Assembly (NCBI RefSeq): GCF_003063625.1
Contig: NZ_CP026605.1
Location: forward strand, 124,001-188,000
DNA: 64,000 bases
DNA from: Saccharobesus litoralis
GTDB lineage: Bacteria; Pseudomonadota; Gammaproteobacteria; Enterobacterales; Alteromonadaceae
Direction: 5' to 3'
This document shows, piece after piece, positions 36,573-45,670 of the stretch. The stretch's first letter is position 1, and each line of letters opens with the position of its first letter. The position numbers and the translations under genes were made by a program. A model generated the notes under the pieces. The model saw nothing but the letters and a program-made list of their open reading frames with translations. It made no database searches and was not told the origin of the DNA.

Positions 36573-39500
36573 TTACAATGAACCGCGTAAACCAACCAAG
36601 AACTGGCGACCATGAACTAAATATTCAACTGGCTGGTGGTTATCAAAGTTTTGCCATTGTTTTTTCGGCTCATTTGATAAGTTAATCGCTTCAAACGACA
36701 CTGCCATATTATCAGTTAGGTCATATTTTGCTGAGAACTTCCAAGTTGACTTATCATCGTAACCACGACCATAAGTACCCTCATCTTTATATTCGTTTCT
36801 TAACTCTTTGTTATACCCTTCACGGAAACCGTATGATACACGCGCGCTCCAGTTGTCTACTTCGTAGTACACGGTTGCATTAAACGTATTTTCAGACGTT
36901 TCCAAAGCCACTAATTCACGGTTAGTACCATAAAACGGATCTTCATCGTCAAACGTGTAATCAATATAAGTGTAGTTAGATTGCACACCTAAATTGTTAA
37001 ATGGCTCTGGTAAGAAGCTAAACGGTTGTTGGTAAACAAATTCCGCACCCCACATTTTAGTCGGCTCAGTATTCACTAACTGATCAACAGACCATCCATA
37101 GTTAGGAAAATCATTGTGAAGTTGATCAATATCGTTTTGCGACACACCTAAAGCGCGTAATTCAGCATCTGATACTTGAACATTGTTAACGGTTTGCTTA
37201 CGTAAATCAGTAATGTCTTTCCAGAATACGGTTGCACCAAGTAGGGCTTCTTCAGTGAAGTACCATTCTAAGCCTAAATCGAACTGAGTTGACTCATAAG
37301 GTTGAATAGATGGACCACCACCAGCTTTAATCGTACCGCCAGTATCATCACTGTTGTCTTGTGATTTTTTAGGCAGAGATACACTGATTGCACTGCTTAA
37401 ATCAGAGATCTTAGGACGCGTAATCGCTTTACCCGCATTAAAGCGTGCAACTAAGTCATCGGTTAAATCAAACGCTAAGTTTAATGATGGTAAGAAGTCG
37501 TCACCTGAGCTTGAAACTGTACCCCATTGGTATTCACCATTTTTAGGTAAACGCGTAGTGTTGTCGCGTGAAGAACCTAAAATTGTGCTTGATTGGTTTT
37601 CGTTATCTAAATAACGTACACCAATGTTACCACGTACCGGTACAATCCAATCTAAACGGAAATCCAATTGGGTGTATAACGCGAAAACGTCTTCTTTAAT
37701 GTCGTAAGCTTTATCTGCACGTAAGCGAGATTCAAAGTAAGACTTACCACTAAACGCCGCCATCATTTTGTCGTAATCCGGCGTTAACCAACTACCCGCA
37801 GTTAAGCTCGAATTTGCCGGTACATCTGCTGCATTACCAAAATCAACACCTAACGCAGACAAGGTAGTTGCGTAATCTTGACCGGCTAATGAAACTGTGT
37901 CGTCTTCAACTACACAAACCTCACCTTTACAACCTGTACCTTCACCCGGTAAGCCTTTTTTCCAGTCGTTACGATAAGGCATGTACTTAGTTTCAAAGGT
38001 ACGTTGGTTAACACCAAATTTTAATGTTAACTCGTCAGATAATTCGTAAGAGAAATCTAATTTAATAGATGAGTTATCACTTTCGATGCCTTCTTTACGG
38101 TTACGCACTAAACCAACGGTATAATCGCTACCTTGTGTCATGGCTGTCGCTAGCTGATCTTGTGTATAGTTACCGCCATTAAAGTTTTCGCCAGCTGCCG
38201 GTAAAAACGCCCAAGACATCATGTCTTGATCTATCTTGCCACCGTCTTTAAGCGCCGCTGGGTTATTTAATAAATCAAGAGGATTAACGCTGCTATCAAA
38301 ACTATAAGCTGCCGCTGACGCACGTGAATCTAAAGCAAATGTGCGTTGATGCGGAACAGATAATTCAGATTGGCCGACACCCACTAACAACTCAGCTTTT
38401 AATTTGTCAGTTAAGTACCAATCGGCATTAAATGAAATTTGCGTAAAATCAGATTCTGATTTGTCTTGACGCGCTTCTGAACGAATAAATACATCTGAGA
38501 ACGCACCGGCAGTTACCATACCGTTAGCGTCTTTAACAATAGCTTCAGCATAGTTTAATGGGCTTTTTTGCTTGTTATCTCGGAATAACACAGAGTACTG
38601 GTACTCGTTCATTGTGGTTGATAACGACGCATGTAACACATCTAAGCTTAACGTTAAATCATCCGTTGGCGCCCATTGTAATGCGGTAGTAATACCTAAG
38701 CGCTCTTGGTTTGACTCAAAAATTGAATAACGAGGAATACGCGGAATATACAAACCATCAAGCTGATCATTGGTATACGATCCCTTAGGTGTTACCCAAG
38801 TAACAGGATCTTTAGTTAACAAAGGTTTGTCGTCGAAATTTGGGTTTAATACTGTCCAACGTACTGTAGTCGCACCTTCAGATTGTACAACACCTTCGTT
38901 GTAAGCAACTGACGCTAAAATACCAAACTCGTTGTCCCAGTTATGGCTAGCCATAAACGACAAGCGCGGCGTGACATCACCCGCAATATCGTTGTAACGT
39001 GCGTTAACATTGTACGCTAGTTTAGTGCCTTCATATTGGAATGGACGCGCAGACTGCAAGTTAACATTACCACCTATGCCGCCATCTTCTAACGCAGCAG
39101 AGGTTGATTTATCAACTTCAACCATGGTGAATAGTTCTGAGGCAAACGTGTTAAAGTCAAAAGCACGAGACGTGTTAGAACCGCCACCTGCATCCGTACC
39201 CGCACCCGCAGATGCCGATTCCATACCATTAATGGTTGTTTTAACAAAACGTGAACCTAAACCACGAATAGTAATTTGACGGCCTTCACCGCCGTCTTCT
39301 TCTACTGAAATACCAGGCACACGGCTTAATGAATCCGCTACGTTTAAATCAGGAAACTTACCAATATCTTCGGCCAAAATAACATCTTTAGAACCCGCAG
39401 CATCACGTTTAGTCATTAACGATGCATTTAAGCTACTACGGAAACCTGATACTTGAATAACTTCAGTATCTTCTACTGCGTCTTCTGCTGCTAGTGATGT

Positions 39501-39581
39501 GTTGCCAACTAAAAAGCCCCCGCCAAGTACCATGCAGGAGAATAATTTGCTGTATTTGAAAAGTTGATTGTTGTTTTTCAT
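36573..39581 (-). CDS. TonB-dependent outer membrane receptor (carbohydrate type)
   Basis: 1002 residues from the ATG at 39581 (MKNNNQLF...), which opens a normal signal peptide; the frame extends to a TTG at 39638 that adds 19 unlikely residues. The plug domain carries IQVSGFRSSLNASLMTKRDA, DIGKFPDLNVADSLSRVPGI and QITIRGLGSRFVKTTINGME, and the barrel ends HGRQFLVGLRGSL. This is the large proteobacterial TonB receptor class used for oligosaccharides. Two operators upstream place it in the pectin regulon, so oligogalacturonide uptake is likely. Confidence 0.93.
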   Translation of the reverse strand: MKNNNQLFKYSKLFSCMVLGGGFLVGNTSLAAEDAVEDTEVIQVSGFRSSLNASLMTKRDAAGSKDVILAEDIGKFPDLNVADSLSRVPGISVEEDGGEGRQITIRGLGSRFVKTTINGMESASAGAGTDAGGGSNTSRAFDFNTFASELFTMVEVDKSTSAALEDGGIGGNVNLQSARPFQYEGTKLAYNVNARYNDIAGDVTPRLSFMASHNWDNEFGILASVAYNEGVVQSEGATTVRWTVLNPNFDDKPLLTKDPVTWVTPKGSYTNDQLDGLYIPRIPRYSIFESNQERLGITTALQWAPTDDLTLSLDVLHASLSTTMNEYQYSVLFRDNKQKSPLNYAEAIVKDANGMVTAGAFSDVFIRSEARQDKSESDFTQISFNADWYLTDKLKAELLVGVGQSELSVPHQRTFALDSRASAAAYSFDSSVNPLDLLNNPAALKDGGKIDQDMMSWAFLPAAGENFNGGNYTQDQLATAMTQGSDYTVGLVRNRKEGIESDNSSIKLDFSYELSDELTLKFGVNQRTFETKYMPYRNDWKKGLPGEGTGCKGEVCVVEDDTVSLAGQDYATTLSALGVDFGNAADVPANSSLTAGSWLTPDYDKMMAAFSGKSYFESRLRADKAYDIKEDVFALYTQLDFRLDWIVPVRGNIGVRYLDNENQSSTILGSSRDNTTRLPKNGEYQWGTVSSSGDDFLPSLNLAFDLTDDLVARFNAGKAITRPKISDLSSAISVSLPKKSQDNSDDTGGTIKAGGGPSIQPYESTQFDLGLEWYFTEEALLGATVFWKDITDLRKQTVNNVQVSDAELRALGVSQNDIDQLHNDFPNYGWSVDQLVNTEPTKMWGAEFVYQQPFSFLPEPFNNLGVQSNYTYIDYTFDDEDPFYGTNRELVALETSENTFNATVYYEVDNWSARVSYGFREGYNKELRNEYKDEGTYGRGYDDKSTWKFSAKYDLTDNMAVSFEAINLSNEPKKQWQNFDNHQPVEYLVHGRQFLVGLRGSL

Positions 39582-39660
39582 GTGTAATTCACTCGACTTA
39601 ATTTTCGTCTCATTCCTACTTATATTTGGTATAGACAACGTAGGCCATCTGCACCAATCC

Positions 39661-39674
39661 TGCTACCGGTGGCA
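39661..39674. promoter_or_regulatory. Regulon operator TGCTACCGGTGGCA (TonB receptor 1, proximal)
   Basis: 80 bases upstream of the receptor ATG; a second site lies 30 bases further upstream. Confidence 0.85.
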
Positions 39675-39690
39675 TTTATTAATTATTATT

Positions 39691-39704
39691 GTCTACCGGT
39701 GGCA
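39691..39704. promoter_or_regulatory. Regulon operator GTCTACCGGTGGCA (TonB receptor 1, distal)
   Basis: Weaker left half; centre-to-centre spacing to the proximal site is 30 bases, near three helical turns, suggesting cooperative binding. Confidence 0.65.
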
Positions 39705-40003
39705 CATTTAGAATAGCTAGTTTCAGTTTTTTATTCAACATTTAATATCCAAAATAATCTATTTTATTTAAATTGCATTAACAAACTTAACACAAAACAC
39801 CTAAATAGTACTACTATAACGTGAAATTATTACGATAACTCAAATAAAACAGGCTTAATATATAGAATAAGTCTTACTAAACGAGTGAAATAGAAATAGT
39901 TAAAAAAATGTAACTAATCGAGTGATAGTAGATGTTTATAGAAGGAAATAGGAGTAACCAGCATAAATACACTAATAATTATCGTTAAAAACTGAATTAT
40001 TAG
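39705..40003. other. AT-rich upstream region, no gene seen
   Basis: About 300 AT-rich bases between the TonB receptor promoter and the small minus-strand frame at 40004. No repeat or coding frame was recognised. Confidence 0.4.
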
Positions 40004-40150
40004 CTAGGGCAAAGGTAAATCTTTCTCGTTATTTGTTTTACCTTGTGATTCTTTCTCTAAATTGGTTAGCTGTTGGATTTTTCCGGATTCAATTAAGAAC
40101 ACGCGAAGGGGTTCGGCTTGGCCATTAATAATTTTGCCTTGTTTCGTCAT
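40004..40150 (-). CDS. Small hypothetical protein (48 residues)
   Basis: An ATG frame beginning MTKQGKIINGQAEPLRVFLI, 24 bases beyond the brnA stop. Product is hydrophilic with a Lys/Glu-rich end. No family was recognised and no strong ribosome site was seen, so it may be chance or a remnant. Confidence 0.4.
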   Translation of the reverse strand: MTKQGKIINGQAEPLRVFLIESGKIQQLTNLEKESQGKTNNEKDLPLP

Positions 40151-40174
40151 CTGAACTAACCTGCTGGATAAACA

Positions 40175-40438
40175 TTACTTATGATTAGCACGATGTAGTT
40201 GAACATCCATGTAATTACGTAGCAATTTATTAATGCGGGTTTGATAGCCTTGGCCCTCAGATTTTAAAAACGTTAAAACGTCTTCATCTAATCTTAACGT
40301 GACTGATTTTTTAGCAGGCATACGTAACTCAGCATGATTAAAGAAATCGTCACCTAATTCATCGATGTCACTCATGTCGATATCACTATCAGGCATATCA
40401 GATAGTCTTTTCCAATCAGTTTTTGAAGCTTTGCTCAT
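40175..40438 (-). CDS. brnA: BrnA-family antitoxin
   Basis: 87 residues. The C-terminal part VTLRLDEDVLTFLKSEGQGYQTRINKLLRNYM is the ribbon-helix-helix domain of BrnA antitoxins, preceded by the acidic linker usual in the family. The toxin gene upstream is only a fragment (40416-40525), so this antitoxin is now an orphan and may persist as a regulator. Confidence 0.85.
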   Translation of the reverse strand: MSKASKTDWKRLSDMPDSDIDMSDIDELGDDFFNHAELRMPAKKSVTLRLDEDVLTFLKSEGQGYQTRINKLLRNYMDVQLHRANHK

Positions 40439-40525
40439 ATCGTTTCACCTCTTGTTTAGTAGCCTTTCTCGCAGAAATTATTCTAATGATATCGCCATCT
40501 CTTTCTGTGTAAACCACTATAGAGT
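40416..40525 (-). pseudogene. brnT: Remnant of brnT toxin gene (3' end only)
   Basis: The frame reads NSIVVYTERDGDIIRIISAR and continues KATKQEVKRYEQ before a stop inside brnA. This is the conserved end of BrnT ribonuclease toxins. Everything upstream is replaced by the REP-like sequence at 40533. Toxin activity is lost. Confidence 0.75.
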
Positions 40526-40532
40526 TTAACCA

Positions 40533-40596
40533 GTTTAACCAGACACCCATTATTTAAATAAAACCAGTTTAACCAGACACCCATTATTTAAATAAA
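40533..40596. repeat. Two tandem REP-like ends of the RAYT element
   Basis: Two 30-base copies (40533-40562 and 40567-40596) built on TTAACCAGACACCCAT then TATTTAAATAAA, 34 bases apart. A third copy is at 41764-41793 and shorter matches are at 46822-46835 and, inverted, at 40901-40916 and 44855-44870. These flank the RAYT genes and are their likely recognition elements. Confidence 0.8.
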
Positions 40597-40679
40597 GTCC
40601 CCTTATTGACAAACCCCAAAAATCAATTAAATTTAACTGTATATAACATCAGTTATTTGGTTGATTTAGCAGGTAGAGA

Positions 40680-40916
40680 ATGGCAACCGCACGACGCTCG
40701 CAAATTTGTTTAGAGGAAACCCAATATTATCACTGCATATCACGCTGTGTGCGCCGAGCGTTTTTATGTGGTAACGACAAATTCACCACCAAAAACTTTG
40801 ACCATCGTAAAGGCTGGATAGTCAAGCGCATCAAACAACTTGCCAGTATCTTTGCCATTGATATTGCGGCTTATGCCGTTATGAGTAACCAAAATTTTAG
40901 ATGGGTGTCATGTTAA
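40680..40916 (+). pseudogene. Truncated RAYT (REP-associated tyrosine transposase), copy 1
   Basis: The first 72 or so residues match the full copy at 43548-44642 almost exactly, and so does the DNA upstream from 40590. Similarity stops within MSN-HYH, just before the catalytic HUH motif, at about 40891. After the break comes ATGGGTGTCATGTTAA, an inverted REP-like end. It looks like an internal-deletion derivative that keeps both ends and cannot encode active enzyme. Confidence 0.85.
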
Positions 40917-41083
40917 TTTGTTTGGGGTTTGATAAATGACCAATGCGCAGAACACCTTTAAGTGAAAGGCGCAGGCCTTTCGCTCTGGCTCTTTTGCAAG
41001 GACTGTGACTCACTTTAAGGCGGGCAAGCTGCCTTATCTTTTTTGCCATCAGGTTTACACGATGTTTCTATCAGGAGGCTGGA

Positions 41084-41425
41084 TTAGAGTTTATATTTTT
41101 CAACTAGCTGGCGCAGTTCGTTGGTAGCAACATCGGCTTGGTCATTTTTGCTATAAACCGACAGCAATAGCGTTTTCGTTCCTTGCTTTACGTAGTAGAT
41201 AACACGATAACCACCGCGTTTTCCTTTATTGCTATCGCTGTTTTTAACTCTAACTTTGAACATTGAAGCACCAACGCCTTGGATCTGATCACCTGGTGTT
41301 TCACCTTGTTCTAACGTAGTCAGTAATGGCGTGAGGTCTTTTTGGATACTGCGATACTTTTTCGCCAACTGCCGTACATTTCGTTTAAACTCCGGCGCAT
41401 ATTCCAGTTTAACCTTAGTCGACAT
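41084..41425 (-). CDS. RelE/ParE-like toxin
   Basis: 113 residues from the ATG at 41425, 11 bases inside the end of the antitoxin gene; an ATG at 41434 is also possible, and a longer frame to 41464 is unlikely. The pattern APEFKRNVRQLAKKY, then MFKVRVKNSDSNKGKRGGYRVIYYV, then TLLLSVYSKNDQADV is that of RelE/ParE-fold toxins. Probable ribosome-dependent mRNA cleavage or gyrase poisoning; which one cannot be told. Confidence 0.83.
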   Translation of the reverse strand: MSTKVKLEYAPEFKRNVRQLAKKYRSIQKDLTPLLTTLEQGETPGDQIQGVGASMFKVRVKNSDSNKGKRGGYRVIYYVKQGTKTLLLSVYSKNDQADVATNELRQLVEKYKL

Positions 41426-41633
41426 CAATGCCATCCCATAAGGTACTGATGTCTTCTGTTTCACCTGATAAGGCTTCTTGCAGCCCCTTTTCTACACTAT
41501 CTATCGGTGATTTTAAACTTACGCTTTCTCTAAACGTATGAACGATACTCAACAGGGCTGCTAAATGCTCAGTTGGGGTTTGATCGATTTCTTTATGTAA
41601 TGCTTGGGCGTAATCATTTGATGTCATAGCCAT
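41415..41633 (-). CDS. Antitoxin partner of the RelE/ParE-like toxin
   Basis: 72 residues (MAMTSNDYAQALHKEIDQTP...), ending in an acidic stretch TEDISTLWDGIDVD suited to covering a toxin. GAGG six bases before the ATG. It overlaps the toxin gene, the normal coupling in type II pairs. The role is assigned mainly by position. Confidence 0.75.
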   Translation of the reverse strand: MAMTSNDYAQALHKEIDQTPTEHLAALLSIVHTFRESVSLKSPIDSVEKGLQEALSGETEDISTLWDGIDVD

Positions 41634-41763
41634 GCTTCACCTCAGTTTGATAACCGTACTCGCTTTAATCATATGCATTCTATCTTGTTTTATCATCTTC
41701 CTCTAATGTAGTTTTTTAGATTCTTCCAAACTCTCTTGCTCTAACTGTTCTAGTAAGGTAGAA

Positions 41764-41793
41764 GTTTAACCAGACACCCATTATTTAAATAAA
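41764..41793. repeat. REP-like left end of RAYT element copy 2
   Basis: Third copy of the TTAACCAGACACCCAT unit. It is cut off from the rest of its element by the insertion sequence that starts at 41795. Confidence 0.8.
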
Positions 41794-41794
41794 G

Positions 41795-43456
41795 CAGCAA
41801 TTATTGGTAAATACACAACGCCAAGGAATTCAAGGTTTACAAGGGACTAAAAAATAAAGTTTTCGCGCTAAATTTGTCGAGATAGGTCAATCGATCACAA
41901 CAAGTGTGGAAAAAGATCACAGACAAAATGATTTAAGTGTTGCATGCTAATACCATAATTAATTGGCTTGCATAATTTTGAATTCTTTAACGAAAAGTAA
42001 AAAGCACCTTAGTTTCGATGCGTTGCGAAAAGCCATGTCATCGCATATTGAAAGTTTTGATGATCCTCGTCAACAAGGCAAGTGCACGTACACCCTTCAC
42101 GATACAGTCATGAGTGCGTTTGCTTGTATGTATTTTCAAGACCCTTCGCTGGTTCAATTCCAAAAAAGACTAGAGAGAAAGTATCAACGAAGTAATTTAA
42201 ATACCCTATTTCGTATCAAAGAGACGCCCAAAGACAACCAGATGAAAGACATTCTGGATACCATAGACAGTGAATGCTTTGCACCGGTTTTTAAAGATTA
42301 CTTTGAACGACTTAGACGTCATCATCACTTACAAAGCTTTGAAGTGCTACCTGGTAAACTCCTTTGTGCCATTGATGGAACTCAATACCACAGCTCCAAA
42401 AGTGTCCACTGTGACGGCTGCCTAACGAAGCAACATCGTAATGGCGAAATCACCTATAACCATGCGGTATTACAAGGTGCCATTATGCATCCAAGTCAGC
42501 GACAGGTTATTCCGGTTATGCCTGAAGCCATAAAAAATACAGACGGTGCGAAAAAACAAGACTGTGAAATGAATGCGGCTAAGCGCTTTGTAAAAAGGCT
42601 GAAAAAAGCTCACCCTCGTCAATCCTTTATTATTTGCGGTGACGGTTTAATGTCGAAACAACCCTTAATCGAATCGACATTGGCAGAAGGGTTTAGCTTT
42701 CTATTTATGGCAAAGAAAGATGACCATAAGTACCTGTATGACTGGTTAGCGGCTTATGAGTCACTATCTAGTCAGTCATACACAGATGAAAAAGACGTGA
42801 CTCACCAATTTAGTTGGCAAAATGATGTGCCACTTCATGGTGGCGAAAAGAGTATCCATGTCAATTATCTAGAATATCGGCAAATCAAAAAGGGTAAACA
42901 GACATATCTTGGTAGCTGGGTCAGTGACATTGAGATAAATAAAGACAATGTGATTGCGTTGGCGAAAGCAGGGCGCTGTCGATGGAAAATAGAAAACGAA
43001 TGCTTCAACAGCCTTAAAAACCAAGGGTATGAAGTTGAACATAACTACGGTCATGGCCACGAGAATTTAAGTTACAACATGTACCTACTGACCTTGCTTG
43101 CCTTTTTCTACCATCAAATCTTTGAATTGACAGATGGAGCGTACCAACAGTGTCGGCAAGAGTACGGTTCAAAGCGTTTTTTATGGGAAAACTTCAGAGT
43201 CACAATCCGGTATGTTTTGTTTGATTCATGGGCAGATTTAATGACTCATCTACTCACAGACCATGAAATTACAGAGGAAGCTTATTATCGACCTTAAGTA
43301 GAGAAATTGTGAATAAAGGATGCTGAAGCATAGGTTCACCCCTGCGCGAAGCATAGAGATTAAATGGGTCCCACCAATCTAAGATGGCTTAACTTGGCAA
43401 AATAACAGTAAAAAGGCCATCAGTGCTTGCATATACAGCTTCACCAATAATTGCTG
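41795..43456 (+). mobile_element. Insertion sequence (1662 bases) with inverted repeats and target duplication
   Basis: Ends form the inverted repeat CAGCAATTATTGGT / ACCAATAATTGCTG. A 9-base direct repeat TAAATAAAG flanks it (41786-41794 and 43457-43465). The uninterrupted target, TTTAAATAAAGTCCCC, is present in RAYT copy 1 near 40587-40602. It therefore inserted into the left end of RAYT copy 2 after the RAYT sequence duplicated. Confidence 0.92.
41963..43297 (+). CDS. DDE transposase of the insertion sequence
   Basis: 444 residues from TTG 41963; a TTG at 41978 is an alternative and the start is not decided by a clear ribosome site. DDE-type pattern: LLCAIDGTQYHSS (first Asp), FIICGDGLMSKQPLI (second Asp) and RCRWKIENECFNSLKNQGYEVEH (Glu). 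The NGEITYNHAVLQG and CRWKIENE segments recall ISNCY/IS4-superfamily transposases. It appears intact. Confidence 0.85.
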   Translation: MACIILNSLTKSKKHLSFDALRKAMSSHIESFDDPRQQGKCTYTLHDTVMSAFACMYFQDPSLVQFQKRLERKYQRSNLNTLFRIKETPKDNQMKDILDTIDSECFAPVFKDYFERLRRHHHLQSFEVLPGKLLCAIDGTQYHSSKSVHCDGCLTKQHRNGEITYNHAVLQGAIMHPSQRQVIPVMPEAIKNTDGAKKQDCEMNAAKRFVKRLKKAHPRQSFIICGDGLMSKQPLIESTLAEGFSFLFMAKKDDHKYLYDWLAAYESLSSQSYTDEKDVTHQFSWQNDVPLHGGEKSIHVNYLEYRQIKKGKQTYLGSWVSDIEINKDNVIALAKAGRCRWKIENECFNSLKNQGYEVEHNYGHGHENLSYNMYLLTLLAFFYHQIFELTDGAYQQCRQEYGSKRFLWENFRVTIRYVLFDSWADLMTHLLTDHEITEEAYYRP

Positions 43457-43547
43457 TAAATAAAGTCCCCTTATTGACAAACCCCAAAAATCAATTAAAT
43501 TTAACTGTATATAACATCAGTTATTTGGTTGATTTAGCAGGTAGAGA

Positions 43548-44642
43548 ATGGCAACCGCACGACGCTCGCAAATTTGTTTAGAGGAAACCCAATATTACCA
43601 CTGCATATCACGCTGTGTGCGCCGCGCGTTTTTATGTGGTAATGACAAATTCACCACTAAAAACTTTGACCATCGTAAAGGTTGGATAGTCAAGCGCATC
43701 AAACAACTTGCCAATATCTTTGCCATTGATATTGCCGCCTATGCCGTTATGAGTAACCACTACCATGTAGTACTGCATGTTAACCGGGATAAAGCCTTAG
43801 CATGGGATGACCAAACCGTATTAAAACAATGGACATTACTGTGTAAACCCAAACCCTTTGTAGAGCGCTGGCTATCAGGCACTATCATTAGCCAGTCTGA
43901 TAACCTGATTATTCAACAATGTGTGACAGAATATCGCCAACGATTAATGGATATCAGTTGGTTTATGCGCTTTTTAAATGAATATGTTGCAAGGTTAGCC
44001 AATGAAGAAGACAACTGCACAGGCCGATTTTGGGAAGGGCGGTTTAAATCACAAGCCTTGTTAGATGAAACAGCATTACTGGCGTGTATGGCTTACGTGG
44101 ATTTAAACCCCATTCGCGCTAATATCACCAATTCGTTGGAAACCTCTGATTACACTTCTATTCAAGAACGCATGGGCTTACAACCTGAACCACAAACCAA
44201 CCCAACAACAGCAAGCGAAAATGACCTAAACGACAATCAGCAAAACGACAAAGTTCAAACTTTACCAGAGGATAGGCTAGCATCAGTCCCATTAGCCCCC
44301 TTGCAGCGCTTTGCCGGTCACAATCATATCGATAACGACAAACAAGCCATTCAACATGAACTGATTAATTACTTAGCATTGGTTGATTGGACGAGTCGGC
44401 AAATACACCCCAATAAACGCGGCAAAGTAGCATCAGAACATCCCAGTATATTAACCACGCTCAATATCACAGAAGACAATTGGCTCGCCTTTTCCAACCA
44501 AATAGAACAAGACTTTAGCCAAGCCATTGGTGCTGAATCGCGCTTACACAGTTTTGGACGTTCATTACATAAAAAACGCCAGCGAGGTGTGAGTAAAGCC
44601 AAGCGCTATTACGCCATTCCCGCGGCATTGACCTCACCTTAA
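43548..44642 (+). CDS. RAYT: REP-associated tyrosine transposase (Y1_Tnp), full copy
   Basis: 364 residues. The HUH motif is in MSNHYHVVLHV and the catalytic Tyr is probably in the segment FLNEYVARLANEEDNCTGRFWEGRFKSQ, followed by ACMAYVDLNPIRA, a typical family block. RAYTs process REP hairpins as single strands. Its left REP-like end was split off by the insertion sequence, while a right-end motif ATGGGTGTCTTGTTAA lies at 44855. The frame is intact. Confidence 0.92.
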   Translation: MATARRSQICLEETQYYHCISRCVRRAFLCGNDKFTTKNFDHRKGWIVKRIKQLANIFAIDIAAYAVMSNHYHVVLHVNRDKALAWDDQTVLKQWTLLCKPKPFVERWLSGTIISQSDNLIIQQCVTEYRQRLMDISWFMRFLNEYVARLANEEDNCTGRFWEGRFKSQALLDETALLACMAYVDLNPIRANITNSLETSDYTSIQERMGLQPEPQTNPTTASENDLNDNQQNDKVQTLPEDRLASVPLAPLQRFAGHNHIDNDKQAIQHELINYLALVDWTSRQIHPNKRGKVASEHPSILTTLNITEDNWLAFSNQIEQDFSQAIGAESRLHSFGRSLHKKRQRGVSKAKRYYAIPAALTSP

Positions 44643-45134
44643 ACAACGCCGAATACCAAGAAGCGTAAAACTAATCCCACCATTCCATCACGCGTTTATT
44701 CGTGGCACTTTTACTTGTGCAGGTTTAAGCAAATTCCACAACTAACCCTAAACTAGGGCGATTATTCAAAACCATTATCAAACAAAAATGAAGCAAGCTG
44801 GCTGAATGGCGATGTGTTAGCTATCCAATACAGGTCGTTGGTTTAATTTTTATTATGGGTGTCTTGTTAATTTTTTTTTATGTTGTTAATTTTTTTTAAG
44901 GGTTTTGTTATGTGTCGTAATTTAGACAAGACACATACCCCACAGCCCTTTAACAACGTGGGTTTAAGGCTATTTTGAGACACGCGGATGCGTGTCCATA
45001 GGGTGTGGCACTAAATCAACATAACTAACCATAAGTCAGTTATGTTGATATTGAATGGTTTTGAAGGATGAATTAGTTAGGTTATCGAATCAGATTAAAT
45101 GCATATCAGCTGACGCTGATATGCATTTGATTAC
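44643..45134. other. Intergenic region with RAYT right end and a group of hairpins
   Basis: Begins with the downstream part of the RAYT element, including the inverted REP-like motif at 44855-44870 and a T-rich partial repeat. Next come GACACGC-GGAT-GCGTGTC near 44976-44997 and ATCAACATAACT / AGTTATGTTGAT (45014-45025 with 45038-45049). Last is a perfect 14-base stem, AAATGCATATCAGC with its complement (45097-45128). No gene was seen. Confidence 0.6.
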
Positions 45135-45659
45135 CTATAGAACTTCAACAGATACAATACATAACGACGGTATTTTGAGCCGCGCAAAATCATTTTCAAG
45201 ATACCGAATCTTCACTTGCTTACCTACATGTTGCTCTAACTTGCTTTTCAATATCCCTTTTAAACATCCATAGTTTCCAGCGTAGATCTTTGGACTCGGC
45301 CTTAGAAGGGTCTTGTTATCAAAATGTATAGTTTCCAAAAACAATGGAGTTAAGTTATGAGGGTCGCGGAACAACCCTTTAACACGCTCTGAATTAATAG
45401 AAACCAGCCGACTATGAACTTCTAATAAGCTCCCTTGCTCTACCTTCTCTTGTAGCGCTTCAATTCTAGAAATTTTACCATGTATACCAAATGCCAATAC
45501 AATAAAAGCTATTAGTGGTAATGCTGCAAATTTTCGGTATTTTCCACGTAATTTGTCAATAATAATCCACAGGTTTGCGCATATAACCCCTATTAAAACT
45601 AATAGCAGCAGATATACATAAAGCTTTTCAACTAAAGGAGAAAATTCAAATATCGTCAT
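45135..45659 (-). CDS. Hypothetical membrane protein, candidate immunity protein
   Basis: 174 residues with two predicted membrane helices (about 12-34 and 45-60), then a soluble Lys/Arg-rich domain with three Cys. AAAGGAG-like sequence precedes the ATG. It starts 11 bases after the toxin-like gene upstream. No family recognised. The arrangement of a small membrane protein directly behind a large protein's C-terminal fragment fits an immunity gene, but this is inference. Confidence 0.6.
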   Translation of the reverse strand: MTIFEFSPLVEKLYVYLLLLVLIGVICANLWIIIDKLRGKYRKFAALPLIAFIVLAFGIHGKISRIEALQEKVEQGSLLEVHSRLVSINSERVKGLFRDPHNLTPLFLETIHFDNKTLLRPSPKIYAGNYGCLKGILKSKLEQHVGKQVKIRYLENDFARLKIPSLCIVSVEVL

Positions 45660-45670
45660 TTTATAATAAA

